Assembly (NCBI GenBank): GCA_017503235.1
Contig: JAFVTL010000041.1
Location: forward strand, 1 to 62,593
Length of the DNA: 62,593 nucleotides
Source: Bacteroidaceae bacterium
GTDB lineage: Bacteria > Bacteroidota > Bacteroidia > Bacteroidales > Bacteroidaceae
Direction: 5' to 3'
This document shows, in pieces, positions 8,334 to 16,864 of the stretch. Under the pieces are notes generated by a model. That model had not been told where the DNA came from. It did not search any database and saw only the letters and a program-made list of their open reading frames with translations. Position numbers and translations under genes: made by a program. The first letter of the stretch is position 1; the number at the start of each line of letters is the position of its first letter.

Positions 8334-8735
8334 ATGGCTAAGAAGACGAATTGGAGACATGATGAAGATGAATTTCTTCGTGATAATATCGGCAGTATGA
8401 CTCTTGATGATATTGCCTTGAGATTAGGGCGCTCAGTTGATGCGGTTTATCTCTATTGTTATCGACATCATATTCCCGTCAAACCAAGGCTGAAGAACCC
8501 GATGATGCGTCGTCTTTTGGAGATTAAATTTGGCAATCCAGACTTCTTTCATCCAAGCAAAGACTTTTTCCGACAAGTCGGTATCAATCAAAAACGATGG
8601 ACAGAACTGGCATGGGGATATGTACAACCATCCCAGGACGAATTAAAACGTGCAGCAGTTATCCTTAATTTTTCTGTTGAAGAAACCTTCAAGCTGATGG
8701 AGGCTCGTCAGCTTGATTTATTATCTGAAATATGA
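8334..8735 (+). CDS. SANT/Myb-like DNA-binding early protein
   Basis: 133 residues. The start (WRHDEDEFLRDNIGSMTLDD followed by IALRLGRS) is a Myb/SANT-like three-helix unit of the kind found in phage and homing-nuclease-associated DNA binders. The rest has a second helix-turn-helix-like stretch (KRWTELAWGYVQPSQDELKR). It starts two bases after the LuxR-type gene and overlaps the primase start by four bases, so it is part of the replication operon. A DNA-binding role is likely; the target is not predictable. Confidence 0.6.
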   Translation: MAKKTNWRHDEDEFLRDNIGSMTLDDIALRLGRSVDAVYLYCYRHHIPVKPRLKNPMMRRLLEIKFGNPDFFHPSKDFFRQVGINQKRWTELAWGYVQPSQDELKRAAVILNFSVEETFKLMEARQLDLLSEI

Positions 8736-11700
8736 ATCAGATTCCGCAAGATATTATCGATAAGATCCTGGATGCCGTCAATATTGTTGATGTGATTGGC
8801 GAGGATATCACACTCAAGAAACAAGGTGTCAATTACATCGGTCTTTGCCCGTTCCACGATGATAAGACTCCATCAATGGTAGTATCCCCAGTGAAGGGTA
8901 TATACAAGTGCTTTGCTTGTGGCGCTGGGGGTAATGTTTTCAAATTCCTGATGGAACACCGGAATATGACTTACCCCGAAGCGATCAGAGAGATGGGGCG
9001 TAAGTATCATATCGACGTTCCTACGATAGAACTGACACCGGAACAACAACAAGCGGTTAGCGAACGGGAGTCTGCCATGGTGGTTATGACGGCTGCACAA
9101 GACTTGTTCCGGAAGAACCTGCAAACCGTACCCGAAGCAGCTACTTATCTGTCCAATCGTAGAATTAGCAGAGAAACTTCAGAATTGTATGGTTTAGGTT
9201 TTGCTTTTGATTTTGACGGGTTGACTCGCGCGTTGGTTTCACAAGGATTTAAGGCTGAGAATATCATTGCAGCTGGACTTGGTTACATGAACGAGGAGAA
9301 ACAAAAACTTAAAGATACATTCTGGCAACGCATCCTTTTCCCGTTCTACTCCAAGACAGGCCAAGTCATCGGCTATACTGGCCGAGCCATTAATGACCAG
9401 CCGGCTAAATATAAGAATACCGGCGATACCATCCTTTTCAATAAAGGATGTAATATCTTTGGTTTATACCAGGCACGACAAGCAATAGCCAAAGCGGATT
9501 GTGTCTATATCGTAGAAGGACAGTTTGATGTCCTTTCCATGGTAGAAGTCGGCATTCGAAACGTAGTAGGTGGTTCCGGTACCGCTTTCACCAAGGAACA
9601 GCGAAAACTTCTACACAACATCACTACTAACGTAGTCTTTATCTATGATGGTGATGCAGCCGGTATAGCAGCTGCAGAGAAGAACCTTCCGGCGTTCGTG
9701 GCCGATGCGTTCCAAGTGCGATGTGTGTTGCTGCCGGCATGCAAAGACCCTGATGACATGGCCAAAGATTTGGGTGATGGGTTTGGTGAGTGGCTAAATA
9801 AGGCCACCAAGCCATATGTTGATTTTATGGCTAAAGTTCTGTTTGATCCTACTGATGATGATTATACTCGTCTTGAGAAAACCAAAACCATCTTATCAGT
9901 CATTGCTAAAGAAAAAGAATCGATTATTCGTGATAAATTCCTCTCGATTCTTACAGAACCTTCGGGATATGACTTGCAAAGCCTACAGACTTTATTGGAT
10001 GAATCCCATGTTCCGGATACGCCTACTTCCGTCCCTGCAGGATTTTTCGGTTTTGAATTTATAGGTGACTACATTGATCCGGAGGATAAAGAAGTGAATA
10101 TCGTCAATGATTTCTCCCGATTCCAAAAGAATGTAGGCGAAAAATCACCATGGTTATATTATTCGGGTGTCCCGTCGATAGGGGATATACAACAATTGGC
10201 GCAGGTGGCCGAACGGGTGATAGTCCATTCTCCGGATTCGGATTGTGATGCGAGACGGGAGACTCCCGATATGCTGATGATGAAAGAACTGTATAAGTAT
10301 GGGCTTACAGTGGTCGTTGTCGCTGATGGGGCAGAGAAAGGATTTGTCTATTATTATGTCAACTACTATGGTGAACTGATACGTGAAGAACGGCCGACAC
10401 CCGAAGTGAAGAATGAATATCTGACACGTTGTGCTGAAGTGATATCGTATGCCAAGCAAGCTATCCAAACCGTGAATATGCCTAACTGGGCGGCATTACT
10501 GGATATGAAACCATCAACGCTGAAGGAGTTGGTTAAGCCATTCGCCAACGAACGCAAGTCCAAACGCAAGATGGACCAGGAGCGAGGCGATGTCTACGAT
10601 TCTTTATTGGAGGTTGACACTGACCGAATTCCGGATTATGTGGAGCAGAACGAAGAGTATTCCAAGATGTTGCGTCGATATGGCTTCTATCCTCTATTGA
10701 ATAAAGATGGCGTTCCTGTCTCTTACATGTTCAAGACAGATAGCAACAGTTATCGTCGTGTGGCCGACTTTTACATTGAGCCTTTATTCCACGTATATAG
10801 CCAGAAGAAAGAAGAGAACCGCCGAGTTATCCGTATCAATCGTTTGTATGTCAAGAACCCCACTTATGTAGAGTGGCCATCTTCGGTGTTTGTGAAGCTG
10901 ACCACCTTACAGGAGATGCTGATCAATGAGGGTGCATACAACTTTGAGAACGGTGAAGCGCGTGATTATGCGAAAATCTGGAACTGCATTTCTTACAATT
11001 TTCCCAAATGTTTGGAGATGAAGGTCTATGGCCAACAAGAAGAAGGCTGCTTTATCTTTGCCAATGGCATTTATCATCAGGTGGATGATGCCTGGCAATT
11101 CGATTATGCAGATGAACTCGGCCTGATGAAACATGATGAAACCATCTTTTACTCACCTTCATTCAGTAAGATTAATGTGGGTGCACGCAAGGATAATGAT
11201 AAGTATGAACAAGACAGATGGCTCGTCTATTCAGAGACACCCAAGTCCAAAAGAATCACTTTTGGCCAATGGGCTTCGCTGATGAACGAGGTGTATAAGA
11301 TAAATGATAATGGCAAGTGGGCGTTGCTATATGCCATTATGTGTGCTTTCCGTTCCGAGATACACCCGATAAACCGCCATTTCACGGCCATATTCTTTAT
11401 CGGGCCTACCATGTCCGGAAAGACACAGATAGCGGTCAGCATCCGTAGCCTGTTCGTCAAGCCCGAAGCACCATCCTTCAATCTTAACTCCGGTACCGAT
11501 GCAGCATTTTTCTCCATATTGGAAAGATTCAGAGACGTTCCTCAGATTTTCGAAGAGTACAATGACGATATGATTTCCGATGTCAAGTTCCAAGGCTTGA
11601 AGCAGACTTGTTACGATGGTGAAGGTAAGCAGAAGCGCAAGGCGGCCACCGGCAACGATATCGAAACATCCAAGGTGAATGCACCGGCAGTTATTTTGGG

Positions 11701-12646
11701 ACAGGAAGCCCCACAGAAAGATGATAATGCCTTGTCTAATCGTGTGGTTCTGTGTGAGGTTCCCAAACGGGAGTCCATCAACGAAGACCATGCCCAACAG
11801 ATCTTTCAAGAACTAAAGGAGGCCGAAAAAGCGGGCTTGTCTTACTTGCTGCTCGATATCCTGGCACTACGGCCGATTGTCCGTGCTCAGTTTCCGGCAC
11901 TACTCAAACAATGCAGTAAAGAACTGCAAGGACTTGTTGAATCATCCGGCAGCCGTAGCGGTGACCAGACACGTGTGATAAACACCGTATCGATGTTCCT
12001 CACCATGTGCAAGCTGCTGACTGCTTACGCTCCACATCTACAATTGCCTTTCACCTACGAAGAGTTCCTGCAATTGGCTGTCAACAAGGTACGCAGTCAG
12101 GTCGATATGTTGGTGAAGACCGACAAGCTTGCCATGTTCTTTAATGCCATCGATTACTTGATAGATAAGGGCAGCATCAAGTATGGCCGCGATTACAAGA
12201 TAGAACGTCCTATCCGCTTGAAACTGAAGGGTGGTGTAGAGAAGGTGATGCAGCCTTCGGATACGGCCGTACTCTATATGAACCTCTCCAACATACACAA
12301 GATGTATGTTTCCGCCATGAGTAATGGCGATAAGCCGTTGTCCTTACAGACACTCGAGATAAACCTGAATTCACATCCATCTTACATTGGCCAGGTATCT
12401 AATACAAGATTCCGTTGGGATGAAGTCAAGGAGGTTCCGGTGGGTGGTGAGATTGTGGATCCTGTTACCGGTGCTAAGAAACCGAACATGCTTATGACTC
12501 GCGTCATCGAGCGCAAGGAGAAGATGACAAGCGCGGTGGTATTGAATTATGATGTCTTGGCCAAACTGATGGGCATCGACTTTGAACGTACCGTTCGACA
12601 AGAGGACCCACCCAAAGAACCGCAACAAGGTGATTTACCATTTTAA
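8732..12646 (+). CDS. phage DNA primase fused to a helicase-like ATPase
   Basis: 1304 residues. It opens with a CHC2 zinc finger (C39, H42, C60, C63), followed by a Toprim catalytic domain with YIVEGQFD near 258-265 and IYDGDAAG near 302-309. These make RNA primers at the fork. A long middle section (about 400-850) is unassigned. A C-terminal P-loop ATPase follows with Walker A IGPTMSGKT near 888-896, probably the replicative helicase activity, as in other phage primase-helicase proteins. The ATPase has the GPTMSGKT variant rather than GxxGxGKT. It is the largest early gene and the only recognised replication enzyme, so the phage depends on the host polymerase. The primase call is firm, helicase activity inferred. 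Confidence 0.9.
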   Translation: MNQIPQDIIDKILDAVNIVDVIGEDITLKKQGVNYIGLCPFHDDKTPSMVVSPVKGIYKCFACGAGGNVFKFLMEHRNMTYPEAIREMGRKYHIDVPTIELTPEQQQAVSERESAMVVMTAAQDLFRKNLQTVPEAATYLSNRRISRETSELYGLGFAFDFDGLTRALVSQGFKAENIIAAGLGYMNEEKQKLKDTFWQRILFPFYSKTGQVIGYTGRAINDQPAKYKNTGDTILFNKGCNIFGLYQARQAIAKADCVYIVEGQFDVLSMVEVGIRNVVGGSGTAFTKEQRKLLHNITTNVVFIYDGDAAGIAAAEKNLPAFVADAFQVRCVLLPACKDPDDMAKDLGDGFGEWLNKATKPYVDFMAKVLFDPTDDDYTRLEKTKTILSVIAKEKESIIRDKFLSILTEPSGYDLQSLQTLLDESHVPDTPTSVPAGFFGFEFIGDYIDPEDKEVNIVNDFSRFQKNVGEKSPWLYYSGVPSIGDIQQLAQVAERVIVHSPDSDCDARRETPDMLMMKELYKYGLTVVVVADGAEKGFVYYYVNYYGELIREERPTPEVKNEYLTRCAEVISYAKQAIQTVNMPNWAALLDMKPSTLKELVKPFANERKSKRKMDQERGDVYDSLLEVDTDRIPDYVEQNEEYSKMLRRYGFYPLLNKDGVPVSYMFKTDSNSYRRVADFYIEPLFHVYSQKKEENRRVIRINRLYVKNPTYVEWPSSVFVKLTTLQEMLINEGAYNFENGEARDYAKIWNCISYNFPKCLEMKVYGQQEEGCFIFANGIYHQVDDAWQFDYADELGLMKHDETIFYSPSFSKINVGARKDNDKYEQDRWLVYSETPKSKRITFGQWASLMNEVYKINDNGKWALLYAIMCAFRSEIHPINRHFTAIFFIGPTMSGKTQIAVSIRSLFVKPEAPSFNLNSGTDAAFFSILERFRDVPQIFEEYNDDMISDVKFQGLKQTCYDGEGKQKRKAATGNDIETSKVNAPAVILGQEAPQKDDNALSNRVVLCEVPKRESINEDHAQQIFQELKEAEKAGLSYLLLDILALRPIVRAQFPALLKQCSKELQGLVESSGSRSGDQTRVINTVSMFLTMCKLLTAYAPHLQLPFTYEEFLQLAVNKVRSQVDMLVKTDKLAMFFNAIDYLIDKGSIKYGRDYKIERPIRLKLKGGVEKVMQPSDTAVLYMNLSNIHKMYVSAMSNGDKPLSLQTLEINLNSHPSYIGQVSNTRFRWDEVKEVPVGGEIVDPVTGAKKPNMLMTRVIERKEKMTSAVVLNYDVLAKLMGIDFERTVRQEDPPKEPQQGDLPF

Positions 12647-12657
12647 ATTTTAGAGAT

Positions 12658-12908
12658 ATGATTAAGAAGTTATGTGAAATGAATTGTGTCTTGGCCAACA
12701 TATTCGTTGGCTTGATACACGAGAATGATTTGCCTGTGACGATTACGGTAGCAAATCGTATGTAGATGCCAATAGTACCCGGATGGTATCAGTCGATTAT
12801 TCCTATCCTAAAGAGGATGAAGGTATTGTCGAGAGAGTATTGGGATGGGCCATAGAAAAGGCCGTGGACCGTATTTGTAGTAGTAACTATAAAATGAATG
12901 TCATATGA
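12658..12908 (+). pseudogene. small early gene, apparently frameshifted
   Basis: An ATG at 12658 opens a frame of 36 codons that stops at about 12768. A different frame then reads smoothly from about 12738 (DDYGSKSYVDAN, then MVSVDYSYPKEDEG) to a TGA at 12906-12908 that overlaps the next ATG. Spliced together the two pieces make one protein of roughly 80 residues of phage type. The break lies between about 12735 and 12768. It may be a real frameshift mutation, a sequencing error or programmed frameshifting. Function unknown. Confidence 0.5.
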
Positions 12909-13222
12909 GCGATATTTTAACAAAGGGTGTTTGCCGAGTCTGCGGTTGTACAGAGGATGACCCTTGTCACAATCCTAATGTCGGCAATTGCTGGTGGGCA
13001 GATGAATCCCAAACTATCTGTAGTCATTGTTCAGACAAAACCATTGCAGAAGATCCGGAAACCAAACATTGCATCAACTCCAACTCTGATGATGACCTTG
13101 CAGACCAAATGCAAGAAGAATATGATGAACTATACAATAAGATTCTTGATGGGGTTGATTGGGAGATTGAAGATTTGGATAGACTATTGAAATTACACTT
13201 GGATTTAAACATGAGATTATGA
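12905..13222 (+). CDS. small cysteine-rich protein with zinc-binding pattern
   Basis: 105 residues. The first 45 contain seven cysteines in a zinc-ribbon-like order (CRVCGCTEDDPC, then C, then CSHC), a pattern seen in several phage hypothetical proteins. The C-terminal half is acidic and helical. It overlaps the following gene by four bases and belongs to the block of short early genes. I do not know its function; metal binding is likely, nucleic-acid or protein binding possible. Confidence 0.65.
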   Translation: MSDILTKGVCRVCGCTEDDPCHNPNVGNCWWADESQTICSHCSDKTIAEDPETKHCINSNSDDDLADQMQEEYDELYNKILDGVDWEIEDLDRLLKLHLDLNMRL

Positions 13223-13455
13223 GGGCTAAGGCTGTTTTAAGCAACGGTAAAGAAGTCGATGCATTTCTTCCTGAAGAACTACATTCGGCCGATAAATCAA
13301 AAGAAATCTGTTTTTTCTTTGATACAGGACAAACCTATTACGGATTTTTGAGAGATATTGATGAATATGATAATGTTCATATAACGAGACCTGATGCTAA
13401 GTTTGATTTAGGATTAACGTTTAGTCGTCTATTGTTTTGGTTTTATAAAGAATGA
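13219..13455 (+). CDS. small phage protein of unknown function
   Basis: 78 residues, not recognised. It is rich in aspartate and aromatic residues and looks like a compact beta fold (KAVLSNGKEVDAFLPEE at the start). It overlaps both its upstream and downstream neighbours by four bases, the coupling typical of phage early operons, and this is the main support that it is real. Confidence 0.6.
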   Translation: MRAKAVLSNGKEVDAFLPEELHSADKSKEICFFFDTGQTYYGFLRDIDEYDNVHITRPDAKFDLGLTFSRLLFWFYKE

Positions 13456-13844
13456 AAGATATGAAAAAAGGACAAAAAGTGAGAGTGCTGGCCAACAACC
13501 GTGTCGGTACCATAATAGATAGTCATGTAATTAATCATGGCGGCAGAAGATATGTGGCATATCAAGTACGCTTTCTGAAGGATAAAGGAGAAGCCCCTTG
13601 GTTCCCGGCAGAGAAACTTTCAGCGGATTTCATTGAGAAAGCATCAGTGGTGATTACAGGCGAAGAAGGCTCATTGTTTTTTACGTATTCCGTAAACCAC
13701 CTCACACAACAAACTACAGTTGAATTGACTGGCAAGCCGGACGATCTTAAAGAGCATCACGGCTTGGATGCCTACTTGGCCGCTGCTCTTTTAAAAGGTC
13801 TGAGTTCCGATGCCAAACAACCTCTTCAAATGACAATTGAATGA
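13452..13844 (+). CDS. small phage protein with an SH3-like beta start
   Basis: 130 residues. The first ~50 (KKGQKVRVLANNRVGTIIDS, then a strand-rich run) resemble an SH3-like or KOW-like barrel, a fold often used for nucleic-acid or protein contact. The C-terminal part is soluble and unremarkable. It is flanked by four-base overlaps on both sides. No named family is recognised. Confidence 0.6.
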   Translation: MKDMKKGQKVRVLANNRVGTIIDSHVINHGGRRYVAYQVRFLKDKGEAPWFPAEKLSADFIEKASVVITGEEGSLFFTYSVNHLTQQTTVELTGKPDDLKEHHGLDAYLAAALLKGLSSDAKQPLQMTIE

Positions 13845-14110
13845 TGAAGTCTTTATTTACCACCCAACAATGGGAGACAGCCAAACCGGCTGACGTGGTT
13901 TACGACCACTTCTTCTATTCAGAGAGAGAACCCGGCAAAGTCCTGTTTGTACATGGGTTTATCAAGACAAGCAAACGTGTACAACTGTCCAATGGCCGCT
14001 CATCACGTAAGCCTTGTTATCGCAAGGCTATTTGGAATGGTTCCGGACTTTGCCGTATTGGTTCGTACCATGTTCGAGAACATAAGTATGACATTCCTTT
14101 GAGGGGTTAA
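13841..14110 (+). CDS. last gene of the early operon, unknown function
   Basis: 89 residues, basic at the C-terminus, no recognised domain. It ends the run of tightly overlapped small genes and is followed by two imperfect direct repeats and a terminator. The TAA stop lies inside the first of those repeats (14105-14127). Confidence 0.6.
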   Translation: MMKSLFTTQQWETAKPADVVYDHFFYSEREPGKVLFVHGFIKTSKRVQLSNGRSSRKPCYRKAIWNGSGLCRIGSYHVREHKYDIPLRG

Positions 14111-14153
14111 CCGTAGTCGAAGCATTTTAAAGGTTAACATAATCGAAGCATTT
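14105..14153 (+). repeat. imperfect tandem repeat at the end of the early operon
   Basis: Two copies, 14105-14127 and 14132-14153, share GGTTAAC and TCGAAGCATTT around a variable 4-5 bp. They immediately precede the terminator. Confidence 0.55.
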
Positions 14154-14158
14154 CAATC

Positions 14159-14190
14159 AAGCATCATCGTTTTTCGGTGGTGCTTTTTTT
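14159..14190 (+). terminator. early operon terminator
   Basis: Stem AAGCATCATC with GGTGGTGCTT (G-U pairs), a six-base loop and a run of seven T. It closes the early operon. Confidence 0.75.
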
Positions 14191-14272
14191 ATTCGTTCAA
14201 TCCCCCGAATACCCCCTTATAAAAGAAAAAAGGATTAATCGAGAGTTTTGAAAAATCCGAGCGAAAACCCCG

Positions 14273-14561
14273 ACCAACAAACCAACAAACCAACAGCAGA
14301 CGAAATTTTTCAATACTATAATAAGATAATTTTTTAATAAAGAGTAATATAGAAGTAGTTGTTGGTCGTTGGTTTTCGTTGGTCGGATTCGATTTCTTGT
14401 TGGTTTTTGTTGGTTTTAGATTTCCAACGTTTTCAGGCGGTTTTTCCTTAAAACCAACAGAATACCCCGTTGTTGGTCGCGTTGGTCAAAGATTTTTATG
14501 CATAAAATTTGCTTAATTCTTTAATAATGAGTAACTTTAAATGATTTGTTGGTTTGTTGGT
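14273..14561. repeat. cluster of 13 GTTGGT/ACCAAC hexamers in a noncoding stretch
   Basis: The gap 14191-14597 carries no gene. ACCAAC occurs at 14273, 14281, 14289 and 14453; GTTGGT at 14361, 14368, 14378, 14399, 14409, 14472, 14481, 14548 and 14556. Many lie in runs of two or three, 7-10 bp apart, and the left ACCAAC triplet can pair with the GTTGGT clusters. An iteron-type origin, a protein-binding array or a structured RNA are possible. Confidence 0.65.
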
Positions 14562-14597
14562 CGGTTTGACGCTTAAATAGGCATTTATTTTTCGATA

Positions 14598-15194
14598 ATG
14601 AGAAAAAGGGATAGATTCGTATGTTGGATATGGGTTTCTCCATACGTCAAGCAATACCTCTTGACTAATTTTAAAGTGGATGATCCTGATTGGCCGGAAC
14701 TGGTGAACATCAGTACCGACAAGACACTTGATGTACTTTTCCGTTCACGCCTGGTTAAACAATCACATCGGTACGACCGCCGCATCCAATCGGGCAACTA
14801 CAAATACCGAAATTGCAAAATAGCATTGGAAATTACCAAATCGGACTTCTATCAATACGGCTGGTCCTTGACCCCCACAGACGAAGCTGCGCTGTCAACG
14901 GCCATGGAGATTAGATGTCGGACGATGCTGATGACCTACTTGAGTGTGGCGTATATGGTGACTCCTGTATTGAGTACCTGCATTCGCCAGTTCTATGAGA
15001 AATTTCACTTTGATGAATTCACATGGCCATCGGATTCAATACGTAGGATTTGGAATAGAGATAAAACGGTGGATAAATCCACATTAAAAACGAACTTGAG
15101 TGAAAAAATAAATGAAATAATTCTTGTGCAATTGTTCAAAAATGGGACAATTACACAGCAAGGTAAAGAAAGGTATGAAAACACTGATTTTTGA
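14598..15194 (+). CDS. phage protein of unknown function
   Basis: 198 residues, basic, soluble, with several tryptophan- and tyrosine-rich patches (WIWVSPYVKQYLLTNF at about 10-25). A short hydrophobic stretch near 110-125 could be a buried helix. No family recognised. It sits alone after the hexamer cluster, between the early and structural blocks, and overlaps the next gene by about 20 bases. Candidates would be an origin-binding or regulatory protein because of its place, but nothing in the sequence shows this. Confidence 0.6.
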   Translation: MRKRDRFVCWIWVSPYVKQYLLTNFKVDDPDWPELVNISTDKTLDVLFRSRLVKQSHRYDRRIQSGNYKYRNCKIALEITKSDFYQYGWSLTPTDEAALSTAMEIRCRTMLMTYLSVAYMVTPVLSTCIRQFYEKFHFDEFTWPSDSIRRIWNRDKTVDKSTLKTNLSEKINEIILVQLFKNGTITQQGKERYENTDF

Positions 15195-15657
15195 TTTTGA
15201 CAATGTACATGGCATAGCCAATATGTATGCTGTTCCAGCAGCTGCGGTTTCTAAATGTGAGCGGAATCCGATGACTGGTGATGTTATCTTGAGGTTGACA
15301 GGCTCGGATGATGTTATTGAAATACCGACATACCAAGGAGACCACTTTAAAACTGAAGAAGTCCATCAATTGACAGATGGTGGCGATTGTTGGGATGTGA
15401 AAGTTTCGGGCATTATCCCGAAAAGAAGTGCAGTGAATGAGACTGTCATTCAAAAACTGGAGTGTGGTGAATGGATTGTTCTTACTCAAGATTCCAATGG
15501 AGAGATTGTCATCTATGGCACAACCGATGTTCCATTGAAGTTCACTCATTCCCGTTCTTCCGGTTCAAATGGTGAATTGAACGGTTCCGCTTTTACATTT
15601 TCCGCTAAGGAACCCGCACCATCTATGGTACTCTCAACATTGCCTACTATAATCTAA
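15175..15657 (+). CDS. phage protein of unknown function
   Basis: 160 residues from an ATG at 15175, preceded by the purine-rich stretch AAAGAAAGGT. A further upstream start at 15124 would run deep into the previous gene and is less likely. The sequence is beta-rich and acidic, ending in a serine-rich low-complexity tail. No family is recognised; a minor structural or regulatory protein is possible. It is followed by a strong terminator that separates it from the capsid block. Confidence 0.6.
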   Translation: MKTLIFDFDNVHGIANMYAVPAAAVSKCERNPMTGDVILRLTGSDDVIEIPTYQGDHFKTEEVHQLTDGGDCWDVKVSGIIPKRSAVNETVIQKLECGEWIVLTQDSNGEIVIYGTTDVPLKFTHSRSSGSNGELNGSAFTFSAKEPAPSMVLSTLPTII

Positions 15658-15674
15658 AATAGCTGTTTTTTGGC

Positions 15675-15710
15675 AAAATCCCGTGCTAAGTGTCCTTAGT
15701 GCGGGATTTT
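15675..15710 (+). terminator. terminator before the capsid block
   Basis: A 16-bp stem with two mismatches (AAAATCCCG...CTAAG against CTTAG...CGGGATTTT), a four-base loop and eight T. The GTGTCC box of the downstream promoter overlaps its loop and right arm. Confidence 0.85.
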
Positions 15711-15727
15711 TTTTGGCTGTAACTTTG
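15690..15727 (+). promoter_or_regulatory. predicted late promoter A (GTGTCC-N24-TAACTTTG)
   Basis: GTGTCC at 15690-15695, 24 bp, then TAACTTTG at 15720-15727, 23 bp before the protease ATG. It is one of four copies of the same arrangement. The usual -33 TTTG is absent. Confidence 0.7.
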
Positions 15728-15750
15728 GTTTGCTTTTAAAATAATAATGT

Positions 15751-16845
15751 ATGAATGAAGTAGTTCTTGAAGTCAATGGTATGATAGACCATTGGGGTTG
15801 GCAACGGACCAACATCAAACATTTCTTGCAGAAGAATAAAGGGAACGCCATTCGCTGTAAGATAAATAGCTGGGGCGGTTCAGTCAACGAAGCTTTGGCA
15901 ATATCAAAAATGTTCGAGGAACATGGCAATGTGACAGTTGAGTTCATTGGTTTTTGTGCATCGGCGGTTACATGGATGGCTTTCGGCGCAAAGACTCGTG
16001 AAATGCACGAAGACAGTCTTTGGCTCTGCCACAAAGCATCCATACGCGTAGATGTTTATGGACAAATGAATGCTGATCAGCTCGAACAGACTATCAAACA
16101 ACTCGAAAATGAAAAGAAAAATCAAGAGGCTGTCGATTTGATTATCGCCAAGAAATACTTGGATATGTGCAGCTCCAAGGAGAAAACCGTCAATGACATT
16201 TTCGAGCTTATGAAACAGGAACGATGGCTGACTGCTGATGAAGTCAAGGAATGGGGGTTCATCGATAAGGTCATTCCGGGCATCAATAAGGTGACCAATG
16301 AATATCGAAAATTGATGGTAGAGAATTGTGCTGCTTTAGAATTCCCGGTACCAGTATTCGAAGATGCCGCAGAAGAATCACCTATAGAGGTGCAGCCATC
16401 TAATGACATCGTTGAACGTATTGTCAATTCTATAAAGGCCATCTTCAGAACAAAAGAAAAAGAAGAACCAAGTACTAACTCTAATATTAATGCAATCATG
16501 AACAAGACTTTCGTGATGGTTAACGCCTTACTCGGAGTAGAAGGGTTGACCGAAAACAATGGTAAGGTTGAACTGACCATTGACCAGATCCAAACAATTT
16601 GCAATGCCTTGAAAGAGGCTGGTGAGAACAAAAAGACTGTCGAAGAAGCCACCAAGGCTATTGACAGTATTTCTGAAAACGTGAAAGCAATCTCTGGCTT
16701 GAGTAACAAGATTCAGGCAGTAGCTGCTGTTATCAACATGGTACCAAGCGGTGTTCCGGCAGGTAATGGTGTTCCTGCAAAGGAGAAAGAAGATTACAGT
16801 GAAATCGCAAAGGATCCTGTTAACGAATTTATCAACGAACGCTAA
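15751..16845 (+). CDS. ClpP-like head maturation protease with C-terminal scaffold region
   Basis: 364 residues. Residues 1-200 form a ClpP/S14 serine protease: INSWGGSVNEA at 39-49 supplies the oxyanion loop, S71 in GFCASAVTWMA is the nucleophile and H94 in LWLCHKAS the histidine. The last ~110 residues, starting at an internal MNKTFVMVNALLG, are helical and charged, like a scaffold. In such phages the protease cleaves scaffold and capsid N-termini during prohead assembly. An internal start at 16498 could give free scaffold. The gene directly precedes the major capsid gene by 19 bp and is the first gene after late promoter A. Confidence 0.9.
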   Translation: MNEVVLEVNGMIDHWGWQRTNIKHFLQKNKGNAIRCKINSWGGSVNEALAISKMFEEHGNVTVEFIGFCASAVTWMAFGAKTREMHEDSLWLCHKASIRVDVYGQMNADQLEQTIKQLENEKKNQEAVDLIIAKKYLDMCSSKEKTVNDIFELMKQERWLTADEVKEWGFIDKVIPGINKVTNEYRKLMVENCAALEFPVPVFEDAAEESPIEVQPSNDIVERIVNSIKAIFRTKEKEEPSTNSNINAIMNKTFVMVNALLGVEGLTENNGKVELTIDQIQTICNALKEAGENKKTVEEATKAIDSISENVKAISGLSNKIQAVAAVINMVPSGVPAGNGVPAKEKEDYSEIAKDPVNEFINER

Positions 16846-16864
16846 CTTTTAATTTTTATAGATT

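Noticed and set aside
14273-14561. CRISPR array
   Set aside because: Repeats are only six bases, irregularly spaced and in both orientations, with no cas genes.
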